Position numbers and translations under genes: made by a program | Shown here: in pieces, positions 8,519-17,501 of the stretch | Layout of the letters: the number at the start of each line of letters is the position of its first letter | How positions within the stretch are numbered: the first letter of the stretch is position 1 | Origin: Cronobacter muytjensii ATCC 51329 | Lineage (GTDB): Bacteria; Pseudomonadota; Gammaproteobacteria; Enterobacterales; Enterobacteriaceae | DNA length: 64,000 nt | Reading direction: 5' to 3' | Assembly: GCF_001277195.1 (NCBI RefSeq) | Contig: NZ_CP012268.1 | Coordinates: 124,001-188,000 of the forward strand | Notes under the pieces: model-generated | Databases searched by the model: none | The model's input: only the letters and a program-made list of their open reading frames with translations | Told to the model about the DNA's origin: nothing

Positions 8519-10614
8519 TGAAAACACATTACTATCTCAGCCTGCTGGCGCTGGCGGTCGCTTCCGCCTGCCATGCCGAAACGTATCCGGCCCCTGTTGG
8601 CCCCTCGCAGACCGATTTTGGGGGCGTTGGCCTGATGCAGACGCCGACGGCGCGTATGGCGCGCGACGGCGAACTTAGCCTGAACTATCACGATAACGAC
8701 CAGTATCGTTACTACTCAGCGTCCATTCAGCTGTTCCCGTGGCTCGAAACCACGCTGCGCTACACCGACGTGCGTACCCGCGAATACTCCAGCGTGGATT
8801 CGTTCTCCGGCAACCAGACCTATAAAGATAAAGCGTTCGATCTCAAGCTGCGCCTGTGGGAAGAGGGCTACTGGCTGCCGCAGGTCGCGGTAGGCGCGCG
8901 CGATATCGGCGGTACGGGCCTGTTTGACGCCGAATATCTGGTCGCCAGTAAAGCCTGGGGGCCATTTGACTTCTCGCTGGGGCTTGGCTGGGGCTATCTT
9001 GGCACCAACGGCAACGTGAAAAACCCGTTCTGCCAGTATGACGACAAATTCTGCTACCGCGACCCGAGCTACCAGCGCGCGGGCTCTATCGACGGCAGCA
9101 CCATGTTCCACGGCCCGGCCGCGATTTTCGGCGGCATCGAATACCAGACGCCGTGGCAGCCGCTGCGCCTGAAGCTGGAGTATGAAGGCAACAACTACAC
9201 CCAGGACTTCGCGGGTAAAATCGATCAGAAGAGCAAATTTAACGTCGGCGCGATTTACCGCGTCGCCGACTGGGCGGACGTGAATCTGAGCTACGAGCGC
9301 GGCAACACGCTGATGTTCGGCTTTACGCTGCGCACCAACTTTAACGATCTGCGCCCGTCCTATAACGATAACCGTCGTCCGGAATATGAGCCGCAGCCGC
9401 AGGATCCGGTGCTGCAGCACAGCGTGGTGGCAAACCAGCTCACCTCGCTGAAATATAACGCCGGGCTTAACGATCCGCAGATCCAGGTGAAGGGCGATAC
9501 GCTCTACGTTACCGGCGAGCAGTATAAGTATCGCGACTCGCGCGAGGGCATTGAGCGCGCCAACCGCATTATCATGAACGACCTGCCAGAAGGCGTGAAC
9601 CGCATCCGGATTACTGAAACGCGTCTGAATATGCCGCAGGTGACCACGGAAACCGATGTGGCGAGCCTAAGACGCCATCTCGAAGGCGAGCCGCTCGGCC
9701 ATGAAACCCAACTGGCGCAGCAGCGTATGGCGCCGGTGGAGGCGGAGAACCCGGAGCAGGGCTGGTATATCGAAAAATCGCGCTTTAACATCGCGCTCAA
9801 CCCGGTGCTGAATCAGTCCATCGGCGGCCCGGAAAACTTCTACATGTACCAGCTCGGCCTGATGGGCACCGCCGATCTCTGGCTGACTGACCACCTGCTG
9901 ACGACCGGTAGCGTGTTTGTGAATCTGGCGAATAACTACGACAAATTTAACTACACCGATCCGAAAGACAGTTCGCCGCTGCCGCGCGTGCGTACCCGCG
10001 TGCGTGAATATGTTGAAAACAACTATTACGTTAACAACCTGCAGGCCAACTACTTCCAGCATCTGGGCGGCGATTTCTACGGTCAGATCTACGCGGGTTA
10101 TCTGGAAACCATGTACGCGGGCGCGGGCGCGGAAGTGCTGTGGCGTCCGGTGGACAGCAACTGGGCATTTGGCGTCAACGGCAACTACGTGAAGCAGCGT
10201 GACTGGACCAGCCCGCAAAACATGATGAAGTTCACCGATTACAGCGTGAAAACCGGGCACCTGACCGCCTACTGGACGCCGCCGTTTGCGCAGGATGTGC
10301 TGATTAAAGCGAGCGTCGGTCAGTATCTGGCGGGCGACAAAGGGGGCACGCTTGAGGTGTCGAAACATTTCGACAGCGGCATTGTAGTGGGCGCGTACGC
10401 CACCATTACCAACGTGTCGCCTGAAGAGTACGGCGAGGGGGATTTCACCAAAGGGGTGTATGTATCGGTGCCGTTCGATCTCTTTACCACCAGCCCGACC
10501 CGCAGCCGCGCGGCTATCGGCTGGACGCCGCTCACCCGTGACGGCGGTCAGATGCTGGGCCGTAAGTTCGATCTCTACAGCATGACCAGCGATAAGAGCC
10601 TGAATTTCCGCTAA
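8518..10614 (+). CDS. yjbH: YjbH family outer-membrane beta-barrel (GfcD-like)
   Basis: A 698-residue protein with a signal peptide cleaved near residue 20 (C-H-A|E-T). It matches E. coli YjbH and GfcD, predicted outer-membrane beta-barrel proteins of exopolysaccharide loci. The opening G-G-V-G-L-M-Q-T-P-T-A-R-M is characteristic, and alternating aromatic/polar strands run along the length, ending in a strand-like S-L-N-F-R. C18 in A-S-A-C could alternatively be a weak lipobox. It is the last gene of yjbEFGH, followed by palindromic repeats. Confidence 0.9.
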   Translation: MKTHYYLSLLALAVASACHAETYPAPVGPSQTDFGGVGLMQTPTARMARDGELSLNYHDNDQYRYYSASIQLFPWLETTLRYTDVRTREYSSVDSFSGNQTYKDKAFDLKLRLWEEGYWLPQVAVGARDIGGTGLFDAEYLVASKAWGPFDFSLGLGWGYLGTNGNVKNPFCQYDDKFCYRDPSYQRAGSIDGSTMFHGPAAIFGGIEYQTPWQPLRLKLEYEGNNYTQDFAGKIDQKSKFNVGAIYRVADWADVNLSYERGNTLMFGFTLRTNFNDLRPSYNDNRRPEYEPQPQDPVLQHSVVANQLTSLKYNAGLNDPQIQVKGDTLYVTGEQYKYRDSREGIERANRIIMNDLPEGVNRIRITETRLNMPQVTTETDVASLRRHLEGEPLGHETQLAQQRMAPVEAENPEQGWYIEKSRFNIALNPVLNQSIGGPENFYMYQLGLMGTADLWLTDHLLTTGSVFVNLANNYDKFNYTDPKDSSPLPRVRTRVREYVENNYYVNNLQANYFQHLGGDFYGQIYAGYLETMYAGAGAEVLWRPVDSNWAFGVNGNYVKQRDWTSPQNMMKFTDYSVKTGHLTAYWTPPFAQDVLIKASVGQYLAGDKGGTLEVSKHFDSGIVVGAYATITNVSPEEYGEGDFTKGVYVSVPFDLFTTSPTRSRAAIGWTPLTRDGGQMLGRKFDLYSMTSDKSLNFR

Positions 10615-10691
10615 CGCGTGGACGCAGGGTGACCGCAATGGCGGAAGGATAAGGTGATCGAAAGGACCGGGATAACGGGCAGGTCGTGAGG

Positions 10692-10725
10692 GTAGGGTGG
10701 GTAAGCGCTGCGCTTACCTGCCCTA
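10692..10725. repeat. REP-like palindrome
   Basis: Inverted repeat built on GGGTAAGCGCTGCGCTTACC with flanking GTAGG/CCCTA arms. The same GGGTAAGCG..CGC motif recurs at 14695, 14747 and 35136, so this looks like a family of interspersed palindromes. It lies in the gap between convergent genes. Confidence 0.65.
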
Positions 10726-10802
10726 TATTCCACAGGAGGCCCGTCAGGCGGTTAAGCGAAGCACGCCCGTCGCCAGAGCCATGCCCTCCACCGCAATGAT
10801 GT

Positions 10803-10827
10803 CCCCTCTCCCTGAGTGGGAGAGGGG
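10803..10827. repeat. Perfect GC-rich hairpin after yjbH
   Basis: CCCCTCTCCC/GGGAGAGGGG with a 5-base TGAGT loop. It has no T-run on either side, so it is more likely an interspersed palindrome or RNA-stabilising structure than a terminator. Confidence 0.6.
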
Positions 10828-10849
10828 CGCACCGCGTCTGGCGCAATCT

Positions 10850-11317
10850 TCACAACAGCCGTAACAATCGCGCCGGATTCCCGGCATAAACGCCTTTTTC
10901 GGTAATCGGCTTCGTCACCACGCTGCCCGCGCCGACTACCGCGCCGTCGCAAATCGATACCGCCAGTATGGTCGCGCCGCTGCCAATCGATACGTTATCG
11001 CCAATCGTTATCCGCGCCCAGTTGGCGCTGTCCGGGTCTGGCTTACCGTCGCGGAACATATCGTTGGCGAACATCACTCCGTGGCCGATAAAACACGCCT
11101 CGCCGATGGTCACATACTCGCAGATGAACGTATGCGACTGCACCCGCGTGCCGCGCCCAACCCGTGAGTGGCGCTGGATCTCCACAAACGGGCCGACAAA
11201 TACCTCGTCGCCCAGCTCGCAGCCATAGAGGTTGGCAGGCTGATAAATCACCACGTCGCGCCCGACAACCACATCGCTTACGCGCGCCTCGCGCATTTTC
11301 GGCGTATTCCCGAACAT
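10850..11317 (-). CDS. Hexapeptide-repeat (left-handed beta-helix) acyltransferase
   Basis: A 155-residue protein made almost entirely of hexapeptide repeats ([LIV]-G-x-x-x-x), for example V-V-V-G-R-D, V-F-V-G-P-F, V-T-I-G-E-A, I-T-I-G-D-N and V-S-I-G-S-G, ending A-G-N-P-A-R. Such proteins are acetyl- or acyl-CoA-dependent sugar O- or N-acyltransferases acting as trimers. The likely catalytic histidine is in F-I-G-H-G-V. The ATG overlaps the stop of the upstream racemase-like gene (TGATG), so they are coupled; a GTG one codon earlier is possible. Substrate unknown. E. coli has psiE and xylE at this position instead. Confidence 0.8.
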   Translation of the reverse strand: MFGNTPKMREARVSDVVVGRDVVIYQPANLYGCELGDEVFVGPFVEIQRHSRVGRGTRVQSHTFICEYVTIGEACFIGHGVMFANDMFRDGKPDPDSANWARITIGDNVSIGSGATILAVSICDGAVVGAGSVVTKPITEKGVYAGNPARLLRLL

Positions 11318-11958
11318 CACGCGCGGTCCCGCTCAAGACGAGCGACAATCTGCGCCAGCGCGGCGCGCGGGCTGGTCAGCAGTTTTGGGTGACTGAAGTA
11401 ACGTTCGGCACCCGCCATTGACGCCTGAGCCAGCGCCACACAGCCTGCGCCGCGCGCGAACGCCTGCTGCGCCGCTTCGGCGACGCGCTGGTGAAAGGCG
11501 TCATGCTGGCCGCGCTGAAACAACGCCCAGGCTTCGGGGATAATCTCTACCGCCAGCGGGGTGGTGGGCGACAGCGTGGCGCGAAACAGCGCTGCGGTCG
11601 GGTGAAGCGTGGTCGGGGCGGCGCACAGCACGACCACGGGCTTTCCGGCAGTAGATGCCGCCTGCGCCAGCGCGCGATCCACGCGCATAATGCCCGGATC
11701 CTGGCCGAGAAAATCGGCGGCGGAGCCGAGCGTCGAACAGGTAAGCAGAACCACATCCGCATCGGTACGCAGCTGCGCCAGCGCGGCGATGGTCTCTTTT
11801 TCGATTTCCGGCGTCACGCCGCCCGCGGCTTGCGCCTGTTCGAGCAGGTGGGGCATGACCTCATGAGTTAAAGCGTCTTGCGGAAGATCCAGCGAGCGGG
11901 CGGCCTCATCAAAAACCGCGACGTTACTTTGCGCCGTATGCAGGCAGGCTATTTTCAT
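11317..11958 (-). CDS. Asp/Glu/hydantoin racemase family protein
   Basis: A 213-residue protein with the racemase family layout: N-terminal I-A-C-L-H-T-A-Q-S-N, first catalytic cysteine in L-L-T-C-S-T-L-G (about residue 75), and a later A-L-A-Q-A-S-M segment where the second cysteine (G-C-V-A-L) is displaced by four residues. Start is the ATG preceded by AGGGAAAG; longer readings to the left lack a ribosome site. It is coupled to the downstream acyltransferase. Whether it is a true racemase or a decarboxylase/isomerase of the same fold cannot be told. Because the usual second-cysteine motif looks altered, substrate and activity remain open. Confidence 0.72.
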   Translation of the reverse strand: MKIACLHTAQSNVAVFDEAARSLDLPQDALTHEVMPHLLEQAQAAGGVTPEIEKETIAALAQLRTDADVVLLTCSTLGSAADFLGQDPGIMRVDRALAQAASTAGKPVVVLCAAPTTLHPTAALFRATLSPTTPLAVEIIPEAWALFQRGQHDAFHQRVAEAAQQAFARGAGCVALAQASMAGAERYFSHPKLLTSPRAALAQIVARLERDRA

Positions 11959-12093
11959 CTTCTTTCCCTGTCGTAAGTAAGTGTTAACGCGACCGTTAAC
12001 AATGCGCAGCCCCGTCGGGCGCTGCAAAACCTGAACCCTTGAGTATAGACGCCGTCACGCTTTTCGCGTCGTGGCGGCGCGCATGCGGCGACA

Positions 12094-12120
12094 ATAAAAA
12101 AGGCGGCCCGTGGGCCGCCG
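12094..12120 (-). terminator. Intrinsic terminator of malEFG
   Basis: On the minus strand, GGCGGCCC/GGGCCGCC stem followed by a T-rich tail (TTTTTTATTG). It lies 60 bp after the malG stop. Confidence 0.88.
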
Positions 12121-12181
12121 AATAAACATCAAGTCAGGGATACAATGGCACTGCAGTGGCAAAAAATAACGATGAAGAGGG

Positions 12182-13072
12182 TTAGCCTTTCACGCCGCCC
12201 GCCGTCAGGCCGCTCACCAGCCAGCGCTGCGCCAGCAGGAAGACCACGGTAATCGGGATGGCCGAGAGCACGGCCGCCGCCGCGAAATCTCCCCACAGGT
12301 AGTTTTGCGGGTTGAGATATTGCTGCATGCCCACCGCCAGGGTGTAGCTGTCCACATCGCGCAGCAGCAGCGAGGCGACCGGCACTTCGGTAATCGCGCC
12401 GATAAACGACAGAATAAACACCACCGCCAGAATCGGCACCGAGAGCGGCAGCAGCACCAGCCGGAACGCCTGCCACGGCGTCGCGCCGTCAAGCGCCGCG
12501 GCTTCTTCCAGCGAGCCGTCGATGGTTTCGAAATAGCCTTTGATCGTCCAGACATGCAGCGCGATGCCGCCCAGATAAGCGAAGATAACGCCGCCGTGGG
12601 TATTAAGGCCGATAAACGGAATGTACTGGCCGAGACGGTCAAACAGCGCGTAGAGCGCTACCAGCGACAGCACCGCCGGGAACATCTGGAAAATCAACAT
12701 GCCTTTCAGCAGCGCGCCTTTACCCGGGAAACGCATACGGGCGAAGGCGTAGGCGCAGGTGGTGGAGAGCGCCACGATGCCTGCTGCGGTAATCGCGGCG
12801 ATCTTCACCGAGTTCCACAGCCATAACAGGACCGGGAACGGGGGCGGCGTTACGCGTCCGTCGGCGTGTTCCACGCTAAACCCGAGCGCGAGGCGCCAGT
12901 GTTCCCAGGAGATCTGATCCGGAATAAGGCTACCGGTGGCAAAGTTGCCGGGGCGCAGCGAAATCGCGACGACCATCAACAACGGAAACATAATGGCGGC
13001 GATAAACGCCAGCAGCAGCAGATGCGTAGCCAGCAGGCGCAGCTTTTGCGATTTCGGTTGAACCATAGCCAT
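12182..13072 (-). CDS. malG: Maltose/maltodextrin ABC transporter permease MalG
   Basis: MalG and MalF form the inner-membrane pore of the maltose transporter MalFGK2. The 296-residue product has the same length as in E. coli and six predicted membrane segments. The E-A-A motif that docks MalK is present as E-E-A-A-A-L-D-G-A-T-P-W-Q. It follows malF by 11 bp in the malEFG operon and is the last gene before the terminator. Confidence 0.97.
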   Translation of the reverse strand: MAMVQPKSQKLRLLATHLLLLAFIAAIMFPLLMVVAISLRPGNFATGSLIPDQISWEHWRLALGFSVEHADGRVTPPPFPVLLWLWNSVKIAAITAAGIVALSTTCAYAFARMRFPGKGALLKGMLIFQMFPAVLSLVALYALFDRLGQYIPFIGLNTHGGVIFAYLGGIALHVWTIKGYFETIDGSLEEAAALDGATPWQAFRLVLLPLSVPILAVVFILSFIGAITEVPVASLLLRDVDSYTLAVGMQQYLNPQNYLWGDFAAAAVLSAIPITVVFLLAQRWLVSGLTAGGVKG

Positions 13073-13083
13073 GTGAAGTCTCC

Positions 13084-14625
13084 TTAATCAAACTTAATGC
13101 GCGTGGCTTTGAGGTTCACCACCGCCAGCGCGCCGACCAGCAGGAAAATCAGCGTGGCAATTGCCGCTGCGAGGCCGAAGTCCTGTCCGCCGCCGCCTTC
13201 AAAGGCGATACGCCAGGTGTAGCTCACCAGCAGGTCGGTGTAGCCCGCAGGCGTTGTGGTGCCGATACGGTCGGGGCCGCCGTTGGTCAAGAGCAGGATC
13301 AGCACGAAGTTATTAAAGTTAAACGCGAAGCTTGCGATCATCAGCGGCGTCAGCGGCTTGATGAGCAGCGGGAACGTAATTTTGAAGAAGTTCTGGAACG
13401 GGCCTGCGCCGTCCATCGCCGAGGCCTCATAGAGATCGTCCGGAATCGCCTTCAAAAGCCCCATGCAAAGGATCATCATGTACGGATAGCCAAGCCAGGT
13501 GTTGACGATGATTATCATGGCGCGCGCGGTGGTCGGGTCGGTAAACCAGGCCGGTTTGATGCCGAACAGCGCGCTCAGCATCATGTTGATCTCACCGAAA
13601 CTCTGGTTGAACAACCCTTTGAAAATCAGGATCGAGATAAACGAGGGCACCGCGTAAGGCAGGATCAGCAGCACGCGATAGATGGCTTTGCCCTTGAGCG
13701 ACTCCCACTGGACAAGACACGCCAGCACCATGCCGACCGCGACGGTCAGCACGACGGTCAGCACCGAGAAGACGACGGTCCAGACGAAGATGGCCATAAA
13801 GGGTTTCTGGATGCCATCATCGGCGAAAACGCGTAAAAAGTTGTCCCAGCCGATGGAAACGGTGTAACCGGGGCTGAGTTTTTCATCACCCCACTGGCCG
13901 TCGGCAGTGATGGCCTGATAAAAGCCGATGTCGTTATTCGGGCGATATTTCACGCCGCTCTGATTATTCGTAAGCGTGCCGTCATCGGCGAGCGTGTAGA
14001 GCGGACGCGTACCGGAGAACTGGCGCAGCGAGCTCATGACAAGCTGGCTGGCATCCGGCAGTTCTGCGGTTATCTGATTCAGCGCCTGACGGTTCTGGGT
14101 GATGACGCGCAGCGTCGCGCGCTCGCCTTCCGGCAGGGCTGGCGCGGCGGCAAGTTTCAGTTTCTGCTCGCCGCCAAATTTAAACGGTTCAGAGACAAAG
14201 TATTTGTCGCCGGCGTCGGTCAGCGCCAGACGCCACTGCTCACCGACAGGATACAGGCCGAAGGTATAGCTCTCGCCCGCCTGATATTTACGGTCCATCA
14301 GCACCTGACGCGCGCGCTCCTGGGTGAGCTGGTTAGTGCTGCTGTAGTTGGTAAAGGCGATGGCGATGGTGCAGGCGAGCGGAAAGAGCACGAACAGGCC
14401 CATGCCCGCAAGGCCCGGATAGACATAACGCCACGCGTAGGCGCGGCGATTGGCGAAAATATAGAGGCCAACCGAGCTTAAAATCAGCGTCATGATGGCG
14501 AACAGGTACTCCCCCTGTGCGTACATTAAAACGACAAGGTAACCCACCAGTAAGCCCAGCAGACCTGTCGCCGACCATTTCAGCGCGTCGCTTTGCCACC
14601 AGTGTTTCTTTTTAATGACATCCAT
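13084..14625 (-). CDS. malF: Maltose/maltodextrin ABC transporter permease MalF
   Basis: A 513-residue permease (514 in E. coli) beginning M-D-V-I-K-K-K-H-W-W-Q. It has eight predicted membrane segments and the large periplasmic P2 loop (roughly residues 95-275) that contacts MalE. The E-A-A docking motif is seen as Y-E-A-S-A-M-D-G-A. The start chosen has GAGGAAG just upstream; a longer frame would add ten residues without a ribosome site. It is separated from malE by 162 bp that hold two palindromes. Confidence 0.97.
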   Translation of the reverse strand: MDVIKKKHWWQSDALKWSATGLLGLLVGYLVVLMYAQGEYLFAIMTLILSSVGLYIFANRRAYAWRYVYPGLAGMGLFVLFPLACTIAIAFTNYSSTNQLTQERARQVLMDRKYQAGESYTFGLYPVGEQWRLALTDAGDKYFVSEPFKFGGEQKLKLAAAPALPEGERATLRVITQNRQALNQITAELPDASQLVMSSLRQFSGTRPLYTLADDGTLTNNQSGVKYRPNNDIGFYQAITADGQWGDEKLSPGYTVSIGWDNFLRVFADDGIQKPFMAIFVWTVVFSVLTVVLTVAVGMVLACLVQWESLKGKAIYRVLLILPYAVPSFISILIFKGLFNQSFGEINMMLSALFGIKPAWFTDPTTARAMIIIVNTWLGYPYMMILCMGLLKAIPDDLYEASAMDGAGPFQNFFKITFPLLIKPLTPLMIASFAFNFNNFVLILLLTNGGPDRIGTTTPAGYTDLLVSYTWRIAFEGGGGQDFGLAAAIATLIFLLVGALAVVNLKATRIKFD

Positions 14626-14694
14626 GGGGATCTTCCTCAACAACGGTGAAAACATAGTTGTGGCCGTGCCACGATATAACGCGTTACATGACGT

Positions 14695-14720
14695 GGTGGG
14701 TGGCGCTTTGCTTACCCACC
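14695..14720. repeat. REP-like palindrome 1 in malE-malF gap
   Basis: GGTGGGTGGCGC/GCTTACCCACC imperfect inverted repeat, 26 bp, GGTGGG pairing with CCCACC. Transcribed within the malEFG mRNA, so it can fold in RNA. Confidence 0.75.
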
Positions 14721-14746
14721 GTACCTGTCTGTGAAGGGTGTTGTCG

Positions 14747-14772
14747 GGCGGGTAAACAAAGCGCTACCCGCC
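14747..14772. repeat. REP-like palindrome 2 in malE-malF gap
   Basis: GGCGGGTAAACAAAGCGCTACCCGCC, GGCGGGTA pairing with TACCCGCC. E. coli has REP sequences at this position, where they stabilise malE mRNA and give more MalE than MalF; the same role is likely here with a different repeat family. Confidence 0.78.
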
Positions 14773-14787
14773 GTTATCCACTACCGA

Positions 14788-15978
14788 TTATTTGGCGATA
14801 CGGCCCTGCGCGTCTTTCAGCGCTTCGTCAACGGTCTGGCGACCGGTAACGGCGTTGATCACCGCAGTACGTACGGCGTACCAGAACGCGGACATCTGCG
14901 GCACGTTCGGCATAATTTCACCGGTTTTCGCGTTCGCCATTGTCGCGGCGATACGCGGATCTTTCTCCAGTTTCTCCTGGTAGGATTTAAGCGCGACGGC
15001 GCCCAGCGGTTTGTCTTTATTGACCGCTTCCAGACCCTGATCGGTCAGCAGGTAGTTTTCCAGGAACTCTTTCGCCAGCTCTTTGTTCGGGCTGGCGGCG
15101 TTGATACCCGCACTCAGCACGCCCACGAACGGTTTAGACGGTTTGCCTTTGAAGGTCGGCAGCGGCGCTACGCCGTAATTCACCTTGCTCTTGTCGATGT
15201 TTGCCCATGCCCACGGACCGTTAATGGTCATGGCGGTGTCGCCTTTGTTAAATGCCCCTTCCGCGATGGAGTAATCGGTGTCGGCGTTCATGTGTTTGTT
15301 TTTGATAAGGTCAACCAGGAAGCCGAGGCCTGCTTTCGCGCCCGCGCTGTCTACGCCGACGTTTTTCACGTCATATTTGCCGTTTTCAAATTTAAAGGCG
15401 TAACCGCCATCAGCGGCGATAATTGGCCATGTGAAGTACGGTTCCTGGAGGTTGAACATCAGCGCGCTTTTGCCTTTCGCCTTCAGCTCTTTATCCAGTT
15501 TCGGGATCTCTTCCCAGGTCTTCGGCGGGTTCGGCACCAGGTCTTTGTTGTAAATCAGCGAGAGGGATTCCACGGCCACCGGGTAGGCGATAATTTTGCC
15601 GTTAAAGCGCACCGCGTCCCAGGTGAAAGGATAGAGTTTGTCCTGGAAGGCTTTCTCCGGCGTGACTTCCGCCAGCAGGCCAGACTGCGCGTAACCACCA
15701 AAACGGTCATGAGCCCAGAAGATAATATCCGGGCCGTCGCCCGTCGCGGCCACCTGCGGGTACTTCTCTTCCAGCTTGTCCGGATGTTCAACGGTGACTT
15801 TAATGCCGGTGTCCTGTTCAAACTTTTTACCTACTTCGGCCAGGCCGTTATAGCCTTTATCGCCGTTGATCCAGATAACCAGCTTACCTTCTTCGATTTT
15901 GGCCAGAGCAGAGGCAGAAAAGAGCGCCGTCGTCAGCGCGGAGAGGGCGAGGAGGCGTACGCCGCTTTTAATTTTCAT
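14788..15978 (-). CDS. malE: Periplasmic maltose/maltodextrin-binding protein
   Basis: MalE binds maltodextrins in the periplasm and delivers them to MalFGK2. The 396-residue precursor equals the E. coli length. Its signal peptide ends S-A-L-A|K-I-E-E-G (cleavage after residue 26). The mature protein aligns throughout, including the ligand-contacting W-I-N-G-D-K-G-Y-N-G segment near the N terminus. The start has GGAG upstream; the frame extends further left but that part has no such site. It is the first gene of malEFG, divergent from malK-lamB-malM. Confidence 0.98.
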   Translation of the reverse strand: MKIKSGVRLLALSALTTALFSASALAKIEEGKLVIWINGDKGYNGLAEVGKKFEQDTGIKVTVEHPDKLEEKYPQVAATGDGPDIIFWAHDRFGGYAQSGLLAEVTPEKAFQDKLYPFTWDAVRFNGKIIAYPVAVESLSLIYNKDLVPNPPKTWEEIPKLDKELKAKGKSALMFNLQEPYFTWPIIAADGGYAFKFENGKYDVKNVGVDSAGAKAGLGFLVDLIKNKHMNADTDYSIAEGAFNKGDTAMTINGPWAWANIDKSKVNYGVAPLPTFKGKPSKPFVGVLSAGINAASPNKELAKEFLENYLLTDQGLEAVNKDKPLGAVALKSYQEKLEKDPRIAATMANAKTGEIMPNVPQMSAFWYAVRTAVINAVTGRQTVDEALKDAQGRIAK

Positions 15979-16058
15979 AACTCCTATCCTTTTAGTGGTT
16001 TGCGCGTGGATACACGTATTGGCTTTACCTGTACCAGTCTGGGCATCTGACAAGCGCT

Positions 16059-16069
16059 TCTCATCCTCC
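16059..16069 (-). promoter_or_regulatory. MalT box, malE-proximal
   Basis: Minus strand reads GGAGGATGAGA, containing a near match (8 of 10) to the MalT consensus GGGGA(T/G)GAGG, about 85 bp upstream of malE, as expected for the promoter-proximal activator site. Confidence 0.55.
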
Positions 16070-16096
16070 TTTTCTCTACGCCCCACCGCTTCGTAA

Positions 16097-16112
16097 TGTG
16101 ATCTGGGTTACA
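16097..16112. promoter_or_regulatory. CRP binding site in malE-malK region
   Basis: TGTGATCTGGGTTACA, matching TGTGA-N6-TCACA with one mismatch. In E. coli several CRP dimers between malE and malK reposition MalT for activation of both operons. Confidence 0.8.
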
Positions 16113-16125
16113 TAAGTGGAATTTC

Positions 16126-16141
16126 TGTGGCCTGGCGCACA
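16126..16141. promoter_or_regulatory. Second CRP-like site in malE-malK region
   Basis: TGTGGCCTGGCGCACA, the TGTGA-N6-TCACA pattern with one mismatch in each half, inside a wider perfect palindrome TTTCTGTG...CACAGAAA. It lies 29 bp from the first CRP site. Confidence 0.6.
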
Positions 16142-16217
16142 GAAAACCGCTGCGTTTTTTGCCGTCCGCATCACGAAAATCGCCACGGGCCGCCTGACGG
16201 CGGGACAGCCGCCAGCC

Positions 16218-16263
16218 CCTCATCCTCCCGTCTCCTCCCCCATAAAAAAGGCGGGGGTGGAGG
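16218..16263. promoter_or_regulatory. Cluster of MalT boxes upstream of malK
   Basis: Three decamers each match GGGGA(T/G)GAGG at 9 of 10 positions: minus-strand GAGGATGAGG (16218-16227), minus-strand GGGGAGGAGA (16231-16240) and plus-strand GGGGTGGAGG (16254-16263). The cluster lies 85-130 bp before malK. The mixed orientation resembles the overlapping, shifted MalT site sets of E. coli malEp-malKp. Confidence 0.68.
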
Positions 16264-16347
16264 ATGGCCCGGCCTCGCGCAGGGCGCATAGTGCCGTCAA
16301 CGTGGTTTTCCCGCGAGAGGCGGGTGAAGTAGACAAGGGAGAAGGGA

Positions 16348-17457
<1,110 letters not shown>

Positions 17458-17501
17458 GCGCCCCCGATTACAAAGAAAAGCAAAAGATCTCAGGAGATAG
17501 A

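Noticed and set aside
14731..16050. 439-codon open frame antisense to malE
   Set aside because: Covers malE and the malE-malF palindromes on the other strand; composition is typical of an antisense shadow.
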